A DNA stretch of 64,000 nucleotides from Pleomorphomonas sp. NRK KF1 (lineage in GTDB: Bacteria > Pseudomonadota > Alphaproteobacteria > Rhizobiales > Pleomorphomonadaceae). Within the stretch, counting starts at the first letter, position 1. Each line of letters starts with the position of its first letter. The stretch lies in assembly GCF_023721755.1 (NCBI RefSeq), contig NZ_JAMDLH010000005.1:310001-374000 (forward strand), written 5' to 3'. This document shows positions 45,317 to 54,463 of this stretch, piece after piece. The notes under the pieces were generated by a model, which saw only the letters and a list, made by a program, of their open reading frames with translations, was not told where the DNA came from and did not search any database. Both the position numbers and the translations under genes were made by a program.

Positions 45317-46846
45317 TCAGGCGGAGGGCGCGGTCGGCGTCCCGAAGCAAAGGGCGGCAAGACCGGCTTGGTCGAGGCCCTCGGTGGAAACGGTGGTCGC
45401 CACCTTGCCGTCCCGGAAGACGATGATGCGGTCGGCCATATAGACGAGTTCGGGCAGGTCGGAGGAGGCGAGCACAACCGCTTTTCCCTCAGCCGTCAGC
45501 TCGCGAAGCAGGGCGTGGATGTCATAGCGGGCGCCGACGTCGACGCCGCGCGTCGGCTCATCGAGCAGCAGCACGTCTGGAGAACCGGCGATCGCCCGAG
45601 CAAACACCACCTTCTGCTGGTTGCCACCGGAAAGCTCGCGAACCTTCTGCCTCGGCCCCTTGGACTTCAGCTTGACCTTCCGGCCAAGATCAACCGCCTG
45701 CTCCGCCTCCGCAGCCCGGTCGAGGACCAGCCCGAAGCGAACGAGATCGTCGAGATGCGGCAGCGACACGTTGCCGGCGATCGATGCCGACGAAACCAAC
45801 CCCTCCTGACGCCGTTCGCGCGGCAGGAAGGCGAGCCCCTTGGCCCAGGCGGAGACCGGTTCCTCGATCTTGACCGGCCGTCCGGCAAGGCTGACGGCGC
45901 CATCATGGCCGCCGTCGGCGCCAACGATCGCCCGGATGACCTCGCTCTGGCCGGCGCCCTCAAGGCCGGCGAGACCAAGGATCTCGCCCTTGCGGACCTC
46001 GAACGTCACATCCTGTAGATAAGCTGTGGACAATCCCTCGACGTTGAGGGCCACTTCGCTCGAAACCGGCGCGAGGCGTGGCGGATATCCTTCGGCAAAT
46101 CGCCGCCCGATCATCAGTTCGATCACTTCGAGCTTCTGAAGCCCGGCGATGTCGCGCGTCGCCACCGTGGCGCCATCGCGCAAAACGGTGAGACGATCAG
46201 CAAGCTCCATCACCTCGTCGAGCCGGTGCGACACGTAGATGATGCCGGCTCCCGCCGCGCGCAGACGCCGGATGACGGCGAAAAGACGTTGCGATTCCTC
46301 GGCCGACAGCGCCGCCGTCGGCTCGTCCATCACGTAGAGACGGGCCGGCGCGCCACCTTCGACGCTGGCGTCCTGGAAGGCGGTGGCAATCTTCACCAGC
46401 ATCTGGTCGCCCACCGAGAGGCGAGCCATCTTGCGGCCAGGCGGAATATGGTTGACGCCGAGGCCGGCGAGCACCGCAGCAGCGCGGCGGTTGAGACCGT
46501 CCCAGTCGATCATGACGCCCCAACGACGGGGATAGTCACGGCCGAGGAAGATGTTCTCGGCTACCGAAAGGTGCGGCACCACCGAGAGTTCCTGGTGGAT
46601 GAACCGTAGGCCGAGGCGGAGCGAATCGGCCGGCGAACCGATGGTGACCGACGCGCCGTCAATGGCGATCGCCCCGGCGTCCGGCTTCACCACGCCGGCC
46701 AGCACCTTGATCAGCGTCGATTTGCCGGCACCATTCTCGCCCATTAGGGCGTGCACCTCGCCGGCCCGTACCTCAAGCGAGGCACCGCCGAGCGCCCGAG
46801 CGCCCGCAAAGCTCTTGTCGAGGCCGTTAATCGAAAGCAGCGTCAT
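45317..46846 (-). CDS. Sugar ABC transporter ATP-binding protein, RbsA/MglA type
   Basis: This 509-residue tandem-domain ATPase has a complete first nucleotide-binding half (Walker A GENGAGKST, signature-like ARLSVGDQML, Walker B YVMDEPTA) and a second half with a degenerate Walker A (GLEGAGQSEV), intact LSGGNQQK and LLDEPTRGVD. That asymmetry is normal for the RbsA family. The start at 46846 is preferred over an upstream ATG at 46888. It is encoded between the binding protein and the permease. Confidence 0.94.
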   Translation of the reverse strand: MTLLSINGLDKSFAGARALGGASLEVRAGEVHALMGENGAGKSTLIKVLAGVVKPDAGAIAIDGASVTIGSPADSLRLGLRFIHQELSVVPHLSVAENIFLGRDYPRRWGVMIDWDGLNRRAAAVLAGLGVNHIPPGRKMARLSVGDQMLVKIATAFQDASVEGGAPARLYVMDEPTAALSAEESQRLFAVIRRLRAAGAGIIYVSHRLDEVMELADRLTVLRDGATVATRDIAGLQKLEVIELMIGRRFAEGYPPRLAPVSSEVALNVEGLSTAYLQDVTFEVRKGEILGLAGLEGAGQSEVIRAIVGADGGHDGAVSLAGRPVKIEEPVSAWAKGLAFLPRERRQEGLVSSASIAGNVSLPHLDDLVRFGLVLDRAAEAEQAVDLGRKVKLKSKGPRQKVRELSGGNQQKVVFARAIAGSPDVLLLDEPTRGVDVGARYDIHALLRELTAEGKAVVLASSDLPELVYMADRIIVFRDGKVATTVSTEGLDQAGLAALCFGTPTAPSA

Positions 46847-46900
46847 GTCGGAAACCCGGTCGGGAGGGCGGCAGCGCCGCCCATCCATTGCGAAACGCCG

Positions 46901-47833
46901 TCACTCCTTGACGTTGTCGATGGTGATCAGCTTGGTCGGCACGTAGGTGACCGACGACTTCGGCGGCTTGCCGGAGAGCGTCTGGGCGACGGCCTCGGCC
47001 GCGGCAGCGCCGATGCCATGGAAGTCCTGCGCCATCGACGCCTCGAAGTTGCCGCCGGCGGCGATCGCCTCGCGCGCCTGCGGATTGGCGTCGATGCCGG
47101 TGATGACGATACCCTCGTCCTGCCGTCCTGCCGCCTCGATGGCCTGCAACGCACCGAGCGCCGGCTGGTCCCAGGCCGCCCAAACGGCCGAGATCGAGCC
47201 CTTGTCCGGGTTGGCGGCGAGGATCGCCTCCATCTTGGCGCGGCTGTCGGCGATGCCACCGTCGGACACGTCGGGCGTCACGCGGTCCAGCACCTTGATG
47301 TCGGGATTGTTGCCGAAGACGGCATCGGCGATCACGCCGCGCACCTGCACCGGCGGGAAGGCGTCGAACACGAACATGACGACGCTGCCCTTGCCCTCGA
47401 TCCGATTGGCGACATAGGCGGCGGTGTCGGCCGCCATGGCATAGCCGTTCGACGTGACGTTGGTGACGAGATAGGGGCTGGCGCCCGCATCCATGCCGAC
47501 CACCGGAATGCCCGCGTCCTTGACGGCGGCGAGCCCCGCCTCGACCTGTGCCGGATCGACGTTGATCACCACCGCGTCGACCTTCTGCGTCGCAGCGTCC
47601 TCGAGGCGGGAAATGACGGCGGCGACATCGCCCTTGGTGTCGATGACGTTGACGTCCCAGGCCTTGTCCTTGGCGGCCGCCTGGAAAGCTTCGACGTAGA
47701 ACTGGGTGCCCGGCTGGGCGAGATAGGGCGTGATCACCGCGATCTTGCCGGCCGCCACGGCGGCGCCGGTGGCGAACACGGCGGAAAGAAACAGCGCGGC
47801 GGCCGGAAGCCGCATGCGGAGCGTAGCAGTCAT
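46901..47833 (-). CDS. Sugar ABC transporter substrate-binding protein, ribose type
   Basis: This 310-residue periplasmic type I binding protein has a signal peptide (1-27, LPAAALFLSAVFATGAAVAA). The mature part follows the ribose/galactose pattern: IAVITPYLAQPGTQFYVEAF, VDAVVINVDPAQVEAGL, VVGMDAGA, GSVVMFVFDAFPPVQ, VITGIDANPQAREAI and ASMAQDFHGIG. The ligand is not predictable. An alternative Met sits 15 bases upstream with a GAGAAAAATG context. It is the first gene of the transporter operon and divergent from the FGGY kinase (262 bases between starts). Confidence 0.92.
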   Translation of the reverse strand: MTATLRMRLPAAALFLSAVFATGAAVAAGKIAVITPYLAQPGTQFYVEAFQAAAKDKAWDVNVIDTKGDVAAVISRLEDAATQKVDAVVINVDPAQVEAGLAAVKDAGIPVVGMDAGASPYLVTNVTSNGYAMAADTAAYVANRIEGKGSVVMFVFDAFPPVQVRGVIADAVFGNNPDIKVLDRVTPDVSDGGIADSRAKMEAILAANPDKGSISAVWAAWDQPALGALQAIEAAGRQDEGIVITGIDANPQAREAIAAGGNFEASMAQDFHGIGAAAAEAVAQTLSGKPPKSSVTYVPTKLITIDNVKE

Positions 47834-48095
47834 GTGTGCGTTCCCCATTTTTCTCTGAGGCCGGTCGTCGGAGGCACGCGTCCCCCTTCTCCCCGCCGGC
47901 CTCAAAACAGTTATCAGCCGGATGGAGGCCATTCAACACGAAGCCTGCCGATGGCCCTCGATTCATGACGCGAAGACAAGGCCAAGCCACTCGCCAAGCG
48001 AGCTTTTTCGGACGAGAAATGACAAACCGCGATGGACAGGCCGCAGCCGGCGTGGTGATCTCGGCAGCGAACTATCTGCCTCCCGGACCTCTTAC

Positions 48096-49568
48096 ATGAT
48101 GACGCCTCTTCTCGTCGGCATCGATGTCGGCACCACCTCCGTCAAGGCCACGCTGTTCGATGACAGCGGCACGGCGATCCGGACCTTCGCCGACCCCTAC
48201 CCCATGAAGCGACCAGCACCGGGATTGGCCGAACAGGACCCCGCCGACTGGACGAGCCGCGTCGCAGCGGCGTTGAGGCTGCTGTCGGACGGTCTGCCGG
48301 AGGGAGCGGTCGCCGCCGTCGGGTTGACCAGCCAGGTCAACACCCACGTTTTCATCGGCATGGACGGCGCGCCATTGATGCCCGCCATCACCTGGCAGGA
48401 CGGCCGCGCCGGCGCAGAGGCGGCCGAACTCGATGCACTGATCTCCGCCGAAGAGCGCATTGGCTGGTGGGGCGCCCCTCTGCCGATCGATGCCAGCCAT
48501 CCACTGGCGCGCGCTCTCTGGCTGCAGCGACACCACCCCGACCTCTGGGCGCGCACGCGCTGGCTGATGGCGCCCAAGGATTATAGCATCCTTCAACTCA
48601 CCGGCGAGGCCACCGCCGACCCGATGGCCGCTTTCGGCGTCATCGACCAGTCGCTGACCTACGTGCCGCGCCTCCTCGACCTCGTTCCGGGCGTTGCCGA
48701 CCGTCTGCCGCCGCTTCGAGGCTTCACCCAGACGGCCGGCCGCATCCGGTCGGGCTTGCCGCTTGCCGGCGCTCCGATGGTCACCGGCGCCATGGACGCC
48801 TGGGCCGGCCTCATCGGCACCGGTGTCCTGCGCGACGGCGAATGCATGTATCTCTCGGGTACGTCGGAGATCGTTGGCCTGGTATCGAGCCTGCGCCATC
48901 CGGCCGCCGGCGTCATCGCTTTCCCGACCTGTGAGGGCATCACCATGCATGCCGGTCCGACACAGGCCGGCGGCGCCTCGCTCGCCTGGCTGTCGAACCT
49001 CACGGGACGCGCGCCGTCGGAATTATCGGCCCTCGTCGCTGCCGGCGATCCCCACCGCCCCACGCCCTTATTCCTGCCCCATCTCCAGGGCGAACGCGCC
49101 CCCATCTGGGACATTGGCGCACGCGGTGCCTGCATTGGCCTTGATGGGTCCATGGGGCCGGCCGAGCTGACGCGCGCCGTCTTCGAGGGCGTGGCGTCAT
49201 CGGTGCGTTGGCTGCTGGAGGCGCTGGAGGCATCGGCCGGGCGGGCGGCGACGGGCTTTTCCATGGCCGGCGGCGGGGCTGCTTCCGACCCGTGGTGCCA
49301 GATCCGCGCCGACATGCTGGGCCGACCGATCCGCCGCCTCAAGACGCTCGATGCCGGGGTGCTGGGAGCGGCCATCCTGGCCGGCGTCGGCGCCGGTCGC
49401 TTTTCGTCCATCGGCGAAGCGGCGAACCGGCTGGTGGTGACCGACCGCATGTTCGAGCCCGACCCGTCGCGGCGCGAGCGGATGGACTTTCTCTACGGCG
49501 AGTACCGTACACTCTATTCGGCGCTGAAGCCGTTCAACGCCGCGCGCACCGCCTTCACCGCCTGGTAG
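48096..49568 (+). CDS. FGGY-family carbohydrate kinase (xylulokinase-like)
   Basis: This 490-residue two-domain ASKHA kinase has an N-terminal GIDVGTTSVKATLFD phosphate-binding loop, an acidic catalytic site near ITWQDGRAG and a C-terminal FGGY-type region (FSMAGGGAASDPWCQIRADM). It most resembles xylulokinases and relatives that phosphorylate ketoses or polyols; the true sugar is unknown. The start is one of two adjacent ATGs at 48096 and 48099. The 262-base region shared with the ABC operon is likely the common control region, but I see no clear operator in it. Confidence 0.9.
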   Translation: MMTPLLVGIDVGTTSVKATLFDDSGTAIRTFADPYPMKRPAPGLAEQDPADWTSRVAAALRLLSDGLPEGAVAAVGLTSQVNTHVFIGMDGAPLMPAITWQDGRAGAEAAELDALISAEERIGWWGAPLPIDASHPLARALWLQRHHPDLWARTRWLMAPKDYSILQLTGEATADPMAAFGVIDQSLTYVPRLLDLVPGVADRLPPLRGFTQTAGRIRSGLPLAGAPMVTGAMDAWAGLIGTGVLRDGECMYLSGTSEIVGLVSSLRHPAAGVIAFPTCEGITMHAGPTQAGGASLAWLSNLTGRAPSELSALVAAGDPHRPTPLFLPHLQGERAPIWDIGARGACIGLDGSMGPAELTRAVFEGVASSVRWLLEALEASAGRAATGFSMAGGGAASDPWCQIRADMLGRPIRRLKTLDAGVLGAAILAGVGAGRFSSIGEAANRLVVTDRMFEPDPSRRERMDFLYGEYRTLYSALKPFNAARTAFTAW

Positions 49569-49582
49569 CGGCAGCGGAAATC

Positions 49583-49609
49583 CCCCGGCAGGTCAATGCC
49601 CCGCCGGGG
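49583..49609. terminator. Hairpin between convergent kinase genes
   Basis: CCCCGGC and GCCGGGG form a perfect 7-bp stem around a 13-base loop, exactly between the FGGY and PfkB stop codons. There is no long T-run, so terminator function is likely from position rather than from sequence. Confidence 0.45.
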
Positions 49610-49616
49610 AGTATCG

Positions 49617-50633
49617 TCAGGTGCGCCAGCCCCAGCTAGCGGCCAATCGCAGCGTTTCCTGCCAGCCAACCACCGAACCGGAGGTGGTGACCGACCGCAA
49701 GGAACAAGCCGCCGTGGCGTGCGCCAGCGCCAGCGACTTCTCGAGCGGCCAGTCCTCATGAACGCCATAGATCATGCCGGCGGCAAAGGCGTCGCCGGCC
49801 CCGTTGGCGCCGACGACCAACTCGGCCGGGATGGAGACCGACGCCTTCCGGGCAACCGTACCATCGCGCGTCACGGCGATAGCGAGCTTCGGCCAGTGAA
49901 CCACCACCAGTTCCATGGCGCCATCGTCGAGCACCTTCCGCGCCGCCGCTTCACAGAGATCGGCGTCGGTCATGCCATGGCTGACAGTGGGAAGCCCGGC
50001 CAGTGCGCCGATCTCCGCGTCGTTGACCACGACATAGTCGAGATGGCCGAGGCAGGGCATGACCGTGTCGGCGAGGATGCGCGGTTCGAGGCTGGCCAGC
50101 TCGATGTTGGTCTTGAGGCCAGCCGCATGCGCCTTCTTGAGGACCGTTACCCAGCCATTTTCGCCATCCGCCCAGACGCCGTCGAGCTGCTTGTGGAAGC
50201 CCGGCAACCCCAGGTGCAGGATGCGCCCGGTCGTCGCCGCGAGATCGAAATGATCGGGCGTGAGCGCCGCCGCCACCGCCTTGGCGAACAGGTGCGTACG
50301 GCGGTGGGTCGCCGCCGAGGCATAGGCGTCGGTGAACTGCGTCGGCAGCGAACCGTCGACGTGCATTTGTCGGTGATCGATGCCAGCTTCCTCGGCGATG
50401 CCGCGCAGAAACCGCCCGCCCTCGTCGTCACCGACGATGGCGATGGTCTCGACAGGCATGTTCGGATCGAGATGGCGGATATCGACCGCAAGGTTGCAGC
50501 CGGAACCGCCGCCGGCCAATTCCTGGGAGAGGATTTCGACAATGCCGTCTTCCTCGGGCCAGAAGCTGACCAAGCGGTTGTTATCGACGCACCAGGTCCC
50601 TCCGGTGACGATGCCGCGTCTTGCCGCTGCCAT
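49617..50633 (-). CDS. PfkB-family carbohydrate kinase
   Basis: This 338-residue ribokinase-fold sugar kinase has the N-terminal Gly-rich GGGSGCNLAVDIRHL region and the C-terminal PfkB motif VGANGAGDAFAAGM, with catalytic Asp281. The N-terminus (GTWCVDNNRLVSFWPEED) is unusual for fructokinase or ribokinase and typical of an uncharacterised branch. It lies 2 bases after the stop of the aldolase-like barrel gene, so the two should act in sequence. Confidence 0.9.
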   Translation of the reverse strand: MAAARRGIVTGGTWCVDNNRLVSFWPEEDGIVEILSQELAGGGSGCNLAVDIRHLDPNMPVETIAIVGDDEGGRFLRGIAEEAGIDHRQMHVDGSLPTQFTDAYASAATHRRTHLFAKAVAAALTPDHFDLAATTGRILHLGLPGFHKQLDGVWADGENGWVTVLKKAHAAGLKTNIELASLEPRILADTVMPCLGHLDYVVVNDAEIGALAGLPTVSHGMTDADLCEAAARKVLDDGAMELVVVHWPKLAIAVTRDGTVARKASVSIPAELVVGANGAGDAFAAGMIYGVHEDWPLEKSLALAHATAACSLRSVTTSGSVVGWQETLRLAASWGWRT

Positions 50634-50635
50634 GG

Positions 50636-51664
50636 TCAGGCAAGCCCGGCCTTGAGCGGCTTCTCGGTCACTTCAAGGTCGGCGGCAAGCTCTCGGCTCG
50701 GCTTGATGCCGGCCTTGGCGAGATCGCCGTGATAGGACTTCACGGCCTCGGACGGCGAGAGATCGCCACTCGCCACCGCCCGCATGTGCTTGACCATGCT
50801 GAGCGGATCTTCGGCGAGGTTGATCTTGCGACCGAACAGGGCGACACGGGCGCCGTATTTCTCGGACTGGAAGAGCAGCTCGTAGCAATCGCGCGTCGTG
50901 CCCGCGCCACCGCCAAGCACGCCGACGATGATCGTCGGATCGTAGGAGGCCAGTTCCTCCATCGCCTTCGGACCGTTGTAGGCGATCTTAAGGAACTCCG
51001 GCCGGTCGGCCTTCGTCACGCCGGCTAGGCAGCGGGCGATGCAGTCGTTGATGTAGTGCGGCACGAGATCGGCGTCGATGCCGGTGTCGACATTGGGATT
51101 GAACACCTCAAGGAAGTACTTGAAGCCGTTCAGCGAGGCTTCATAGCGGAACTCGGCGAACGCCTCGAGAGAGGCGTAGTCGTGATCGAGGTCGTTGTTG
51201 AAGGTCATCGAATAGAGGCCGAGATCGGTGCCGACCAGCGGCGCGCCGGGCGCCGGATCGACAGTGCCGGTCGTCACGCGCGACAGCGACGCGGTACGGA
51301 ACGGCCGCGACGGCTTCTTGGGGTAGACGCCACCACGCACGAACCAGATGTCGGTCGTGTCGTTGGCGCGGATGGCCGGCTTCACCTTCGAATTCTTGTA
51401 GACGCCCTGCTCGTTGAGCAGCTCGAAACTGGAGGCCGACGTCAACATGATGTCGACGATGTCCTGCTCGACGATCGCCTGAACGTTCTTCAGGAACTCC
51501 GGGCGCGTCTGGTAGCGGCCGAGCGTTCCATCCTTGGCCCTGAGCGGGCCGGCGCCGGGGATCGACGGCCCCATGTCCGGATCCTTGGCATCGGCGATGA
51601 TGAAATCGGCGCGCGTATAGGCGCCCGCCCGGATGCGGGCAAGCTTCTCGTCAAGACGGAACAT
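50636..51664 (-). CDS. Putative class I aldolase-like (beta/alpha)8-barrel protein
   Basis: This 342-residue protein is not one I can name. Its pattern is a TIM barrel: IVDIMLTSASSFELL, KVKPAIRANDTTDIW, FKYFLEVFNPN, then FLKIAYNG with Lys226, and IIVGVLGGGAGTTRDCYELL followed by ALFGRKINLAEDP. A Lys in LKIAY after an acidic strand, with a Gly-rich phosphate-site-like loop near the end, resembles class I aldolases of the DeoC/LacD/LsrF type. No signal peptide is present. It starts at 51664 and is followed by the PfkB kinase (2-base gap), which would fit a kinase/aldolase pair that cleaves a phosphorylated sugar. Confidence 0.7.
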   Translation of the reverse strand: MFRLDEKLARIRAGAYTRADFIIADAKDPDMGPSIPGAGPLRAKDGTLGRYQTRPEFLKNVQAIVEQDIVDIMLTSASSFELLNEQGVYKNSKVKPAIRANDTTDIWFVRGGVYPKKPSRPFRTASLSRVTTGTVDPAPGAPLVGTDLGLYSMTFNNDLDHDYASLEAFAEFRYEASLNGFKYFLEVFNPNVDTGIDADLVPHYINDCIARCLAGVTKADRPEFLKIAYNGPKAMEELASYDPTIIVGVLGGGAGTTRDCYELLFQSEKYGARVALFGRKINLAEDPLSMVKHMRAVASGDLSPSEAVKSYHGDLAKAGIKPSRELAADLEVTEKPLKAGLA

Positions 51665-52011
51665 CGATCACTCCAATCCGCCGGTGCCAGGCCTCCCCGG
51701 CCGCTCGGCTCCACGTTTCCTCCCGCCATCCCGCCCAACGGCTGGGAGACGGCTCGTTTTCTTGCGTTCGGGCCACGCTTCGGTCCGGAGACCGTCGTAC
51801 GCCCAATGCGCATGTTGTGACGGTTCAATGCAGGTGACAAGCCCCCGTCACGATCGCAAGGCGGCTTTCGAGCAGAGCTTGGCGGCCGATGCGACCAAAG
51901 ACGGAAGACGCCCTCCTCGCGCCCAACCGCCTCCGCTTCCGCATAGGGCGCGATCCCGATATAGCTTGCCCCACAGCCCCGAAGCAGGCTCGGTCGAAGC
52001 GGGAGAAAACA
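51665..52011. other. Intergenic region between divergent aldolase-like and flavoprotein genes
   Basis: These 347 bases hold no supported gene. They contain an inverted repeat (GTGACGG at 51817-51823, CCGTCAC at 51845-51851) and a GC-rich half towards the aldolase-like gene. Promoters for both divergent genes must lie here, but no clear box stands out. Confidence 0.5.
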
Positions 52012-53223
52012 ATGAGCGATCCCATAGTCATCATTGGCGCCGGCCAGGCGGCCGCGGCCTTCGCAGGCAAGCTCCGCGCGCTTGGATCGGACCGCCCCGT
52101 GACGATCGTCGGCGAGGAGCCGGTGCTGCCCTACCAGCGGCCACCGCTGTCCAAGAAATACCTCGTCGGCGAGGCGACCTTCGACCGTTTGCTTCTTAAG
52201 CCGCCGGCCTGGTACGAGACCAACGCCGTGACGGTGCTGACCGGTCGCAAGGCCACAGCGATCGACAGGACGCGGCGGATCGTTACGCTCGATGGCGGCG
52301 AGGAGATTTCCTACGCCACCCTGGTTCTGGCGACCGGTGCCACGCCACGCCGCTTGCCGGCCGTGATCGGCGGCGACCTGCAAGGCGTTTACACCCTGCG
52401 GGACAAGGCCGACGCCGACGCGCTGATGGCGGATTTCCAACCCGGACGTCGCCTGCTGGTGATCGGTGGCGGCTATGTCGGCCTCGAAACGGCGGCCGTT
52501 GCCAGAACGCGCGGTCTCGACGTCACGGTCATCGAGCTCGCAGACCGCATCCTGAAGCGCGTCGCCGCGGCCGGGACGGCGGATCTGGTTCGTGAACTCC
52601 ATCGAAGCCATGGCGTCGACATCCTCGAGAGCACCGCCATCGTTCGCCTCGTCGGCACTGAAGGTCGCCTTGCCGGCGCCGAGCTTATGGATGGCCGGAC
52701 GATTGCCGCCGATCTCGCCGTTGTCGGCATTGGTGTCGCCCCGAACGCCGGGCTCGCCGAGGCATCGGGCCTAACCGTTGACGACGGCATTGTCGTCGAC
52801 GAGTGCGCGCGCACGTCCGACCCGGACATTCTCGCCATCGGCGACTGTGCTCGCTTTCCCTATGGCGGCCGCCAGATTCGTCTCGAATCGGTGCAGAACG
52901 CCTTCGATCAGGGAGAGGCCGCAGGCGCAGCCCTCGTCGGCATGGACGGCGCCTATGCGCCGCAGCCTTGGTTTTGGTCCGACCAGTACGACGCCAAGCT
53001 GCAGATCGCCGGCCTGCACCACGGCTACGACGACACGCTGACGGTGGACGGCCCGCGCCCAGGCAGTCATGCCGTCTGGTATTTCGCAGAAGGGGCGATG
53101 ATTGCCGTCGACGCCCTCAACTTCCCCGCCGCCTTCGTGACGGCGAAAAAGCTTCTGGAAGCGGGCAAGAGCATCTCCAGGCTCGACATCGAGACGAAGC
53201 CGCTCAAGGAGCTCTTGGGATAA
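52012..53223 (+). CDS. FAD-dependent ferredoxin/rubredoxin reductase-like oxidoreductase
   Basis: This 403-residue flavoprotein has an FAD-binding motif at the N-terminus (VIIGAGQAAAAFAGKLR), an NAD-binding motif in the middle (LVIGGGYVGLETAA), the second FAD contact DILAIGDCARFP and a C-terminal reductase domain (WFWSDQYDAKLQIAGL). It resembles the reductases that feed ferredoxins in P450 or dioxygenase systems, but no ferredoxin or oxygenase is adjacent. It starts at 52012 with GGGAGAAAACA. The 256 bases after it hold no gene; hairpins at 53381-53426 and 53452-53468 are visible. Confidence 0.88.
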   Translation: MSDPIVIIGAGQAAAAFAGKLRALGSDRPVTIVGEEPVLPYQRPPLSKKYLVGEATFDRLLLKPPAWYETNAVTVLTGRKATAIDRTRRIVTLDGGEEISYATLVLATGATPRRLPAVIGGDLQGVYTLRDKADADALMADFQPGRRLLVIGGGYVGLETAAVARTRGLDVTVIELADRILKRVAAAGTADLVRELHRSHGVDILESTAIVRLVGTEGRLAGAELMDGRTIAADLAVVGIGVAPNAGLAEASGLTVDDGIVVDECARTSDPDILAIGDCARFPYGGRQIRLESVQNAFDQGEAAGAALVGMDGAYAPQPWFWSDQYDAKLQIAGLHHGYDDTLTVDGPRPGSHAVWYFAEGAMIAVDALNFPAAFVTAKKLLEAGKSISRLDIETKPLKELLG

Positions 53224-53479
53224 TCAGGGGATGGGGCTCGGGCCGCCCTCTACGCAAGAACATTACGAGGGCGGACCCGGTGTCCATTCGGACCGGCCGG
53301 CTACGCGCGACCTGATGCCGACGCAGAGGAGTTTCGTCGATCATGGTTGCGATTCGGTTTCCGGGCGCGATTTCACCGGCATCAACATGCAGCGCCGCTA
53401 CAGACCACAAAAATCTATATGTTGATCATCCCGGCAGCACGGCTCCGCTCGCGTTGCAAAATGCAACGACCGGCCGATT

Positions 53480-54463
53480 TCAGATGATGTTTTCCCGCTT
53501 GAGCGGGCGCGCCATCAGCCGATCGACCGCATCCTCGACCGAAAGGTGGCCAGCGAGCACCTCGGCGACCGCTTCCATGATCGGCACTTCGACCGAAAAG
53601 TCGGTCGCCTTTTGAACGGCGATCCCGACGGTAGCAGCGCCTTCGGCCAGCTTGCCGAAGCTTGCCGGCGGCTCTCCCCGGCCGATGCCAAGCCCGAAAG
53701 AATAGTTTCGTGACTGGGTGGACGAGCAGGTCAACACCAGATCGCCGAAGCCGGAGAGGCCCATCAGCGTTTCGGCCTCGGCGCCGAAAGCGGCCGCGAG
53801 CCGGCGCATTTCGACAAAGCCGCGCGTAATGACGGCCGCCTGCGCCGAAGCGCCGAGCGCACGGCCGGCGACGATGCCGGCAGCGATCGCCAACACGTTC
53901 TTCAACGCGCCGCCCATCTCGACACCGGCGATGTCGGTGGCGGCATAGGGCCGGAACGTGGGACCGGCGAGCCGGCGGCAAATGGCGTCGGCGAGTGCCG
54001 CGTCCTCGGCGGCGATGGTCACCGCCGTCGGCAGGCCCCGCGCCACGTCATCGGCGAACCCAGGTCCCGACAACACGGCGACCGGTCGGCCGGGAAGTGC
54101 CGCCGCGATCGCGACTGACGGCCGCGCACCGGTCGCCTGTTCGATGCCCTTGGCACAGGACACCACCGTCGTTTTCAACCCGACGACATTGGCAAGCGTC
54201 GTCGCCGCACGTCGGCAGGATTGAGCGGGTACGGCAAGGAGCAGCAGATCAGTATCTGCCAAAGAGGCCGGATCGGCGTAAGCCGTTACCGATGGCGGAA
54301 ACACGGCGTCCTGAAGATGCGAGCTGCGCCGCGTCGCGTTCAGTCTCTCGGCCTCTTCGGCGTCCCGGCCACAGAGGATCACCTCCGCCCCCGTCCGCGC
54401 CGCCGTCAAGGCCAGCGCCGAGCCCCAGGCGCCGGCGCCATAAATGCCGATCCTGTCGCTCAT
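53480..54463 (-). CDS. gpsA: NAD(P)-dependent glycerol-3-phosphate dehydrogenase
   Basis: This 327-residue enzyme makes sn-glycerol-3-phosphate for phospholipid synthesis. It shows the N-terminal [13 protein letters not shown] dinucleotide fold, [37 protein letters not shown] with the catalytic Lys, and [19 protein letters not shown]. Length is standard. Its start overlaps the tsaD stop (ATGA), a conserved pairing in Alphaproteobacteria. Confidence 0.95.
   Translation of the reverse strand: MSDRIGIYGAGAWGSALALTAARTGAEVILCGRDAEEAERLNATRRSSHLQDAVFPPSVTAYADPASLADTDLLLLAVPAQSCRRAATTLANVVGLKTTVVSCAKGIEQATGARPSVAIAAALPGRPVAVLSGPGFADDVARGLPTAVTIAAEDAALADAICRRLAGPTFRPYAATDIAGVEMGGALKNVLAIAAGIVAGRALGASAQAAVITRGFVEMRRLAAAFGAEAETLMGLSGFGDLVLTCSSTQSRNYSFGLGIGRGEPPASFGKLAEGAATVGIAVQKATDFSVEVPIMEAVAEVLAGHLSVEDAVDRLMARPLKRENII

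Noticed and set aside
40825-51664. Possible sulfoquinovose (sulfo-EMP) pathway, because AGE isomerase, PfkB kinase and an aldolase resemble YihS, YihV and YihT
   Set aside because: There is no GH31 sulfoquinovosidase and no sulfolactaldehyde reductase or dehydrogenase, the glycosidase is a GH36 alpha-galactosidase, and the barrel protein is not YihT-like.
53381-53468. Inverted repeats ATCAACAT/ATGTTGAT and CGTTGCA/TGCAACG between the flavoprotein and gpsA
   Set aside because: They lie between convergent stops, lack T-runs and have no promoter context; a terminator role is possible but not supported enough to list.
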